A stretch of DNA of 5,289 nucleotides. Origin: DATDRM01 sp035291705. GTDB lineage: Bacteria > Chloroflexota > Anaerolineae > Anaerolineales > UBA4823. Below, in pieces: positions 1-5,289 of this stretch (positions are counted from its first letter, which is position 1; each line of letters opens with the position of its first letter). The stretch spans positions 1 to 5,289 of the forward strand of contig DATDRM010000126.1 of the NCBI GenBank assembly GCA_035291705.1. The letters are read 5' to 3'. The notes under the pieces were generated by a model, which saw only the letters and a list, made by a program, of their open reading frames with translations, made no database searches and was not told the origin of the DNA. Position numbers and translations under genes: made by a program.

Positions 1-144
1 GACAACCGCAACAGTTCGTCGGACTCGCGCGCCTGGGGGATGGTGCCGTTCGAGAATGTGATCGGCAAGGCGCTGGTGGTGTACTGGCCCCCAGGAAAAT
101 GGGGGCTACTGAGTTTCCCCTCGGCAGCGGCCGCCGGGCCTTAG
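1..144 (+). CDS. lepB: Signal peptidase I, C-terminal fragment (5' end outside window)
   Basis: This is the last 47 codons of a type I signal peptidase, the membrane-anchored serine protease (Ser/Lys dyad) that removes signal peptides from exported proteins on the outer face of the cytoplasmic membrane. The window opens inside the conserved C-terminal family signature: DNRNSSSDSRAWG corresponds to the GDNRxxSxDSRxxG box, with the conserved Asp and Arg present. It is followed by VPFENVIGKALVVYWPP, the usual distal strand of the fold. The catalytic Ser and Lys lie upstream of the window. The frame ends at TAG 142-144. The last ten residues (SFPSAAAAGP) are encoded by the first copy of the downstream tandem repeat, so the native end was probably near the WGLL just before it; that is inferred. 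The gene is convergent with the acyl-CoA dehydrogenase gene. The family call is secure even from this short piece. Confidence 0.9.
   Translation, partial: DNRNSSSDSRAWGMVPFENVIGKALVVYWPPGKWGLLSFPSAAAAGP
86..107 (+). other. Perfect-stem hairpin inside the 3' end of lepB
   Basis: GGCCCCCA (86-93) can pair with TGGGGGCT (100-107) around the loop GGAAAA. This gives seven Watson-Crick pairs plus one terminal G-U. It lies in coding sequence, about 35 bases before the stop codon, and no T-run follows, so it is not a standard intrinsic terminator. It may affect mRNA 3'-end stability, or simply reflect the Pro-Pro-Gly-Lys-Trp-Gly codons. Confidence 0.5.
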
Positions 145-297
145 TTTAAGTTCATCGACGTAAAGTTTCCCCTCGGCGGGGCCGCCGGGCCCTAGTTAAA
201 GTTCATTGACGTAAAGTTTCCCCTCGGAGGGGATGCCGGGCCTTAGTTTAAGTTCATCGACGTAAAGCTTCCCCTCGGCGGGGACGCTGGGCCTTAG
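113..297. repeat. Tandem array of 51-52 bp hairpin repeats (about 3.6 copies)
   Basis: Four head-to-tail units start at 113 (52 bp), 165 (51 bp), 216 (51 bp) and 267 (partial, about 31 bp). Each opens with GYTTCCCCTCGG, has a GC-rich core, then GGGCCYTAG, and full units end in TTCATYGACGTAAA. Units 1 and 3 share their last 32 bases exactly (133-164 and 235-266). Units 2 and 3 differ at 6 of 51 positions. Cores can fold: CGGCG/CGCCG at 174-187 in unit 2, CCCCT/AGGGG at 220-232 in unit 3, and CGGCG/CGCTG at 276-289 in unit 4. The array spans the whole gap between convergent lepB and the acyl-CoA dehydrogenase gene, and enters both: the conserved TTAG motif provides TAG for lepB (142-144) and TAA for the dehydrogenase (294-296, minus). 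It could act as a two-way transcription terminator, but there is no long T-run. There are no unique spacers, so it is not a CRISPR. Confidence 0.9.
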
Positions 298-1442
298 CAA
301 TGCAAGACGTGGCGAGCGATGACCAGGCGCTGGACTTCGCTGGTGCCTTCGCCGATGGTCATCAAGCGTGCGTCGCGGTAAATGCGCTCGACCGGGTATT
401 CGCGGCTGTAGCCGTAGCCGCCGAAGACCTGGATGGCATCCCGGCAAACGCGCTCGGCCATTTCGGTGGCGAAGAGCTTGGCCATGCTCGCCTCGGCGTT
501 GAAGGGGCGCCCCTGGCTCTTGAGCCAGGCGGCGTAATACACCATCAGGCGGGCGGTCTGGATGCCGGTGGCCGCGTCGGCCAGCATCCACTGGATCGCC
601 TGGTGCTCGGCGAGCGGCACACCGAAGGTCTGGCGCTCTTTGGCATAGCGAACGGCCTCCTCGAATGCGGCTTGCGCCAGGCCAACTGCCAGGGCGGCGA
701 TGCCGATCCGCCCCCCATCCAGGACGGCCAGGGTCTGAGGCAGCCCCTGGCCGGGGGCGCCGACCAAATATTCGGCCGGCACACGCACGTTTTCATAGGT
801 CACGGGATGGGTAGGGGAACCCTTCACGCCCATTTTCTTTTCTGGCGGGCCGATATGCAGACCAGGGCTGTCGGTCGGCACAACGATCAGGCTCAGCGAG
901 CGCGATCCACCTTTGGGGTCGGTGCGAACCAGGGTGACGATGAAGTCGGCCAGGCTGGCATTGGTGACCCACATCTTAGGCCCATCGATGACCCATTGAT
1001 CTCCAACCAGTCCGGCGCGGGTGCGCACCCCGTCTTTGAGATCCGATCCTGCGCCCGGTTCGGTGAGCGCCAGGGCGGCCAGCTGTCCCGCGCCGCTGGC
1101 GACGCGCGGCAGGAAACGTCCTTTCAATTCGGCGCTGCCGAACAAGGCGATGGGCGCGCAGCCCAGGCCGTTGTGTGCGGCGATGGCCAGCGCAGTGCTG
1201 CCGCAACCCCAGCCCAGCTCCTCGATGGCGATCGCCGCGCTGACCGCGTCCACCCCTGCCCCGCCATACTCCTCCGGGACGTTCAGTCCTAACAAGCCGA
1301 GAGGGCCCATCTTGTGCACTGCCTGCCAGTTAAAGGCCCCCTCCTCATCCACCTGGTGTGCCTTGGGCTTCACTTCGCGGGCGACGAAATCGTGCACGGT
1401 GCTGCGCCACAGGCGTTGTTCTTCGTTGAGGTCAAAATCCAT
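294..1442 (-). CDS. Acyl-CoA dehydrogenase (FAD-dependent)
   Basis: A cytoplasmic flavoenzyme of 382 residues, the normal length for the family. It oxidises an acyl-CoA to the trans-2-enoyl-CoA and passes electrons to electron-transfer flavoprotein. The N-terminal helical domain (about 1-115) is followed by the first family signature at about 126-134 (LTEPGAGSD), which lies by the flavin. The C-terminal helical domain carries the second signature from Q338 (QVFGGYGYSREYP). E365 in IGEGTSEVQR sits where short- and medium-chain enzymes have the catalytic base. Chain-length or branched-chain specificity cannot be read reliably. ATG at 1442 is preceded by AAGGG five bases upstream, and the start MDFDLNEEQR is typical. 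It is the last minus-strand gene here, 105 bases after the zinc-ribbon gene. Its TAA stop lies in the last tandem-repeat copy. The role is probably the oxidation step after the acyl-CoA synthetase at 2331-4286. Confidence 0.95.
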   Translation of the reverse strand: MDFDLNEEQRLWRSTVHDFVAREVKPKAHQVDEEGAFNWQAVHKMGPLGLLGLNVPEEYGGAGVDAVSAAIAIEELGWGCGSTALAIAAHNGLGCAPIALFGSAELKGRFLPRVASGAGQLAALALTEPGAGSDLKDGVRTRAGLVGDQWVIDGPKMWVTNASLADFIVTLVRTDPKGGSRSLSLIVVPTDSPGLHIGPPEKKMGVKGSPTHPVTYENVRVPAEYLVGAPGQGLPQTLAVLDGGRIGIAALAVGLAQAAFEEAVRYAKERQTFGVPLAEHQAIQWMLADAATGIQTARLMVYYAAWLKSQGRPFNAEASMAKLFATEMAERVCRDAIQVFGGYGYSREYPVERIYRDARLMTIGEGTSEVQRLVIARHVLHC

Positions 1443-1510
1443 AGTGTCCCTTCTTTTATTGGTTGGTACCCGGATTACACAGGTTTTGCTGATTTACCCT
1501 TTGACAATCT

Positions 1511-1539
1511 TTTATCCGTGGCTCTCGAAGGGCGAGCAA
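1511..1539 (-). promoter_or_regulatory. Weak candidate promoter for the acyl-CoA dehydrogenase gene
   Basis: In the 105-base gap upstream of the dehydrogenase, the minus strand reads TTGCTC (1534-1539), a 17-base spacer, then GATAAA (1511-1516). That is 3 of 6 and 4 of 6 matches to the sigma-70 -35 and -10 consensus, and implies a 5' leader of about 60 bases. The gap is longer than others in this run, which makes a separate promoter plausible, but the match is weak and the gene may simply be co-transcribed. Confidence 0.2.
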
Positions 1540-1547
1540 GATACTGT

Positions 1548-1772
1548 TTAACGTCCGATGAATACCAGCATGCAAAGCAAAATCACTACCACCCCGACAG
1601 CGATCAAGAGCAGGGCGATGCCGATCGTATAGGCGCTGTACCACACGATCGCCGAACGGCTGATCTGCTCTTCGCTTTGGGGTTTAGCGGCGGCCAGGTT
1701 TTCCCCGCAACGTGGGCATGCCTCCAAGCCTTCCGGCAACATGGCATGACAATGCGGACACCATATGGCCAT
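1548..1772 (-). CDS. Small zinc-ribbon membrane protein, function unknown
   Basis: A 74-residue protein I cannot name. Residues 4-23 hold two CPxC knuckles, C5-P-H-C8 and C19-P-R-C22, spaced as in a compact zinc ribbon that would bind one zinc ion. A polar linker (about 24-40) leads to a strongly hydrophobic stretch at about 46-72 that can form one long membrane helix, ending in a short Gly-Arg tail. No signal peptide is visible. Such tail-anchored zinc ribbons often occur as stand-alone sensors or membrane-complex subunits; no partner is evident here. ATG at 1772 is chosen because AAGGGG (1779-1784 on the plus strand) lies six bases upstream and the first CPxC follows at once. It begins 20 bases after the GrpB stop and may be co-transcribed with it, or use a candidate promoter at 1799-1807. 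Confidence 0.8.
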   Translation of the reverse strand: MAIWCPHCHAMLPEGLEACPRCGENLAAAKPQSEEQISRSAIVWYSAYTIGIALLLIAVGVVVILLCMLVFIGR

Positions 1773-1792
1773 TGCATACCCCTTAAGAGATA

Positions 1793-2326
1793 TTAATAAT
1801 TATGCCACACATCGGTTTTATGAGCCCTTGCTTTTTCGTCAACTGAGCGGATGAAACTGGTTTTCCCCTCGACGTAGCTGTTGATGTCCTGCGGAAATTG
1901 TTGGGCTAACTCTGCTTTAAGCCGGCTGTACGCCTGGGCTTCAGCCGGATGGGCGATCAGGTAATTGCGGAAGTTGATATGCCGGGCAATTTCTGAGTTT
2001 CCTGTCTGGTAGATATGCACATGGTAGGTACGCAGCCCATTGATCTCTTTGATAAAGTAACGCCGGCCGGGGATGCCGTATTCGCCGCGCGGCTGGTAGC
2101 CCAACCCGATCAGCTGGTCGTTATAGCTGTCTATCCTTTGGATATCTTTCACTTCTAGCAGAATATCGACAATCGGCTTGGCGAGGATACCAGGGATGGC
2201 GGTGCTGCCAATATGATGGCAGGCGACGATTTCGGTTGACAGAATCCCTGCCAAGCGCGCGGATTCTTGCGTGAACATACCAGCCCAGACAGGATTGTAA
2301 GGAACAACCTCGACTCTTCTAACCAT
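1793..2326 (-). CDS. GrpB family (UPF0157) protein, nucleotidyltransferase-like
   Basis: A 177-residue member of the GrpB/UPF0157 family, whose fold is related to nucleotidyltransferases; the reaction is not established. Family marks are in order: VEVVPYNPVWAGMF at about 5-18; HHIGSTAIPGILAKPIVDIL at about 37-56 with the Gly-Ser pair (G40, S41) and D54 of the presumed active site; LRTYHVHIY at about 98-106; NFRNYLIAHP at about 118-127; and a C-terminal Y-x3-KTSFI at about 151-159. The frame is open 26 codons further upstream, but those codons lie in the synthetase gene and the extra residues do not look like the family, so ATG at 2326 is taken. It follows the synthetase stop by 4 bases and has no clear Shine-Dalgarno, so translation is probably coupled to the upstream gene. 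GC content is near 50%, clearly below the flanking metabolic genes. Confidence 0.9.
   Translation of the reverse strand: MVRRVEVVPYNPVWAGMFTQESARLAGILSTEIVACHHIGSTAIPGILAKPIVDILLEVKDIQRIDSYNDQLIGLGYQPRGEYGIPGRRYFIKEINGLRTYHVHIYQTGNSEIARHINFRNYLIAHPAEAQAYSRLKAELAQQFPQDINSYVEGKTSFIRSVDEKARAHKTDVWHNY
1799..1807 (-). promoter_or_regulatory. Candidate extended -10 upstream of the zinc-ribbon gene
   Basis: The minus strand reads TGG followed by CATAAT, fitting the TGn-TATAAT extended -10 pattern with one mismatch. It lies inside the last codons of the GrpB gene, 26 bases before the zinc-ribbon start codon. It is nearly identical to the better synthetase promoter at 4319-4327. No -35 is recognisable. 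The AT-rich codons His-Asn-Tyr-stop could produce this by chance. Confidence 0.3.
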
Positions 2327-2330
2327 GCGT

Positions 2331-4286
<1,956 letters not shown>

Positions 4287-4318
4287 CGGATTTCCTCCAG
4301 AGTGGGGGTTGGTTAATA

Positions 4319-4327
4319 ATTATAACA
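4319..4327 (-). promoter_or_regulatory. Extended -10 promoter for the acyl-CoA synthetase gene
   Basis: The minus strand reads TGTTATAAT: a perfect TATAAT (4319-4324) with the TG of an extended -10 one base upstream. Transcription would start near 4312, leaving a leader of about 26 bases that contains the GGAGG ribosome site. No -35 hexamer is seen at 16-18 bases, where the sequence is the end of the regulator gene; extended -10 promoters can work without one. An 8-bp palindrome ATAATTAT (4316-4323) overlaps the box. The site sits between the regulator stop and the synthetase start, so the synthetase can be transcribed separately from the upstream pair. Confidence 0.6.
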
Positions 4328-4334
4328 TTGGCGA

Positions 4335-4655
4335 TCATTCCCCCATTTCGAAGGTATTTTCGACGAAACGTTTTATCTGACGACGATAATCTTCAAAGGC
4401 ATTGCGACCTGTTTCGGTCAACTGGCAGACGGTTAGTGGGATTTTTCCGCGGTAAGTCTTTACGATCCTCAGGTACCCCGCCTCTTCGAGTTTAGACAGG
4501 TGCGCGGAAAGGTTTCCCCTGGATAGCCCGGTTTCCCGCTGCAAGTAAAGAAAGTCGGCGCTTTCAACTGCGGACAGGATGGCAATGATCATCAGGCGGG
4601 CTGGCTCATGGACCAGCCGATTGACCCCAGCCAGGCTTTGAATGTCATGACTCAT
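4335..4655 (-). CDS. Winged-helix transcriptional regulator
   Basis: A 106-residue DNA-binding protein that is essentially one winged helix-turn-helix domain. HEPARLMIIAILSAV (about 16-30) is the first helix, and residues 33-44 (ADFLYLQRETGL) the second. SRGNLSAHLSKLEEAGYL (about 45-62) contains the recognition helix and the start of the wing. KTYRGKIPLTVCQLTETG (about 66-83) is the beta wing, and a final helix (about 84-101) probably mediates dimerisation. The pattern matches the small MarR/ArsR-like winged-helix group often called HTH_34. It has no metal-binding cysteine set (only one Cys, C77), so it is not a classical ArsR metal sensor. ATG at 4655 is supported by GGGAGGA (4661-4667) five bases upstream. 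It overlaps the membrane-protein gene by 11 bases, so the two are co-translated; such pairs commonly work together. Its ligand and targets are unknown. Confidence 0.88.
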   Translation of the reverse strand: MSHDIQSLAGVNRLVHEPARLMIIAILSAVESADFLYLQRETGLSRGNLSAHLSKLEEAGYLRIVKTYRGKIPLTVCQLTETGRNAFEDYRRQIKRFVENTFEMGE

Positions 4656-5277
4656 CAGGTTCCTCCCGAGGGGCTGGGGCTTGTTTTAAGTAGCTGCGAA
4701 GCGTTAGCCCACCGGACAGGAGTAACGTAAGACCCATCAAGGCGTAGTAGATGGCCAGGCCAAGGATGTCGCCAAGCCCAGTTAATGAGAGGCCTATCCC
4801 AAACGCCAGGGAGACGATCGCCAGCAGGAAGAAACGTGGCAACCCTAGCCGAGAGGCAAAGATAAGCCAGGCTCCACCTACGATCAGGCCGGTGATGGCG
4901 GGCAACCATGCAAAAGAGGCTGGGGATCTCGCTATAAGCGCAACGACTAAAGCTGCCATGATGAAAGCCAGACCGGCACTGATCCAACGCGACCGATTCG
5001 TGGGGGGTCGGTAAGCAACAAAACCGGTGCGGGGAAAGGTCAAGCGCGCCTTAAACGCAGTGACGAGACGCTTGCCCAACAGCAGGCTGCCAATGAAGAT
5101 CAACGCAAAGCCTGCCTGGAGAAGGGTATTGAGCAGAGAGTTGGGAGGAAGAGCGGACAGGGCGAAAAAATAGGCACCCAGGAAGAGGAAAATGCCTCCA
5201 GCCACCAATTCAGCCAGGCCGTCGATGTGCCAGTATTGTCTGGTCTTTTGCACATGGTAGTTGATATTGTCTTTCAT
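4645..5277 (-). CDS. Polytopic membrane protein, function unknown
   Basis: A 210-residue protein with about six membrane helices at roughly 22-44, 50-68, 98-116, 121-141, 147-168 and 170-192. Helices 2 and 3 are separated by a basic, soluble loop (69-97) containing LTFPRTGFVAYRPP, a motif I associate with uncharacterised membrane proteins encoded next to small winged-helix regulators. The N-terminus (MKDNINYHVQKTRQYWHIDG) is polar and amphipathic, and the C-terminal tail is acidic and proline-rich. No transport, enzyme or metal-binding signature is visible, so I assign no function. The ATG at 5277 has AGGA (5286-5289) eight bases upstream at the very edge of the window, so the promoter and any earlier operon genes cannot be seen. 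The stop codon overlaps the regulator start by 11 bases. Confidence 0.82.
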   Translation of the reverse strand: MKDNINYHVQKTRQYWHIDGLAELVAGGIFLFLGAYFFALSALPPNSLLNTLLQAGFALIFIGSLLLGKRLVTAFKARLTFPRTGFVAYRPPTNRSRWISAGLAFIMAALVVALIARSPASFAWLPAITGLIVGGAWLIFASRLGLPRFFLLAIVSLAFGIGLSLTGLGDILGLAIYYALMGLTLLLSGGLTLRSYLKQAPAPREEPDES

Positions 5278-5289
5278 AGTTGAAATCCT

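Noticed and set aside
127..134. Palindrome GCGGCCGC in repeat unit 1
   Set aside because: It arises from the GC-rich core variant of one unit and is absent from the others; no sign of a protein-binding or cloning-derived site.
113..297. Possible short CRISPR array
   Set aside because: The units are 51-52 bp and directly adjacent, with no unique spacers between conserved repeats and no cas genes nearby.
196..591. 131-codon minus-strand reading frame running from the dehydrogenase region into the repeat
   Set aside because: Most of it is an out-of-frame, arginine- and proline-rich reading of the dehydrogenase gene; only the repeat-derived tail is periodic. It is treated as a property of the repeat, not a gene.
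300..1292. Long plus-strand frame (330 codons) opposite the dehydrogenase
   Set aside because: It is the complement of a well-supported gene with both family signatures; long antisense frames are expected in GC-rich coding DNA, and its composition matches no protein family I recognise.
1501..1506. Perfect plus-strand TTGACA as a -35 box
   Set aside because: No -10 hexamer follows at 16-18 bases, and no plus-strand gene lies downstream.
1521..1537. Hairpin as terminator after the zinc-ribbon gene
   Set aside because: Only about four base pairs (CTCG/CGAG) form, and no T-run follows on the minus strand.

Overview
The window looks like a chromosomal segment of a moderately GC-rich, free-living bacterium. 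The style of the proteins (an Acs-like acyl-CoA ligase, an acyl-CoA dehydrogenase, a winged-helix regulator paired with a polytopic membrane protein, and a two-CXXC zinc ribbon on a membrane anchor) resembles Chloroflexota, perhaps Anaerolineae. That placement is an inference from memory of such gene sets, and no 16S or other marker is present. There are no RNA genes, insertion sequences, CRISPR arrays or phage genes.

Layout, left to right. Positions 1-144 (+) hold the C-terminal end of a type I signal peptidase gene. Positions 113-297 are a tandem array of about 3.6 copies of a 51-52 bp GC-rich, hairpin-forming repeat. It fills the gap between two convergent genes and supplies the stop codons of both. 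All remaining genes are on the minus strand, so they are transcribed from right to left. In transcription order they are: a six-helix membrane protein (5277-4645); an overlapping winged-helix regulator (4655-4335); an acyl-CoA synthetase of the acetyl-CoA synthetase fold (4286-2331) with its own extended -10 promoter; a GrpB/UPF0157 protein (2326-1793) 4 bases downstream; a small zinc-ribbon membrane protein (1772-1548); and an acyl-CoA dehydrogenase (1442-294).

How they fit together. The synthetase and dehydrogenase are consecutive steps of carboxylic acid catabolism: activation to an acyl-CoA, then FAD-dependent alpha,beta-dehydrogenation. The synthetase lacks the tryptophan that restricts true acetyl-CoA synthetases to acetate, which fits a larger substrate passed on to the dehydrogenase. 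The two genes are GC-rich (58-72% in lines I counted), while the GrpB and regulator genes between and beside them are near 50%. The GrpB and zinc-ribbon genes may therefore be later insertions into an older pair. The membrane protein and regulator form a separate module whose regulator could act on itself or on the adjacent synthetase promoter; neither is shown by the sequence.

The least ordinary element is the tandem repeat at 113-297. I do not see a complete new multi-gene system here.
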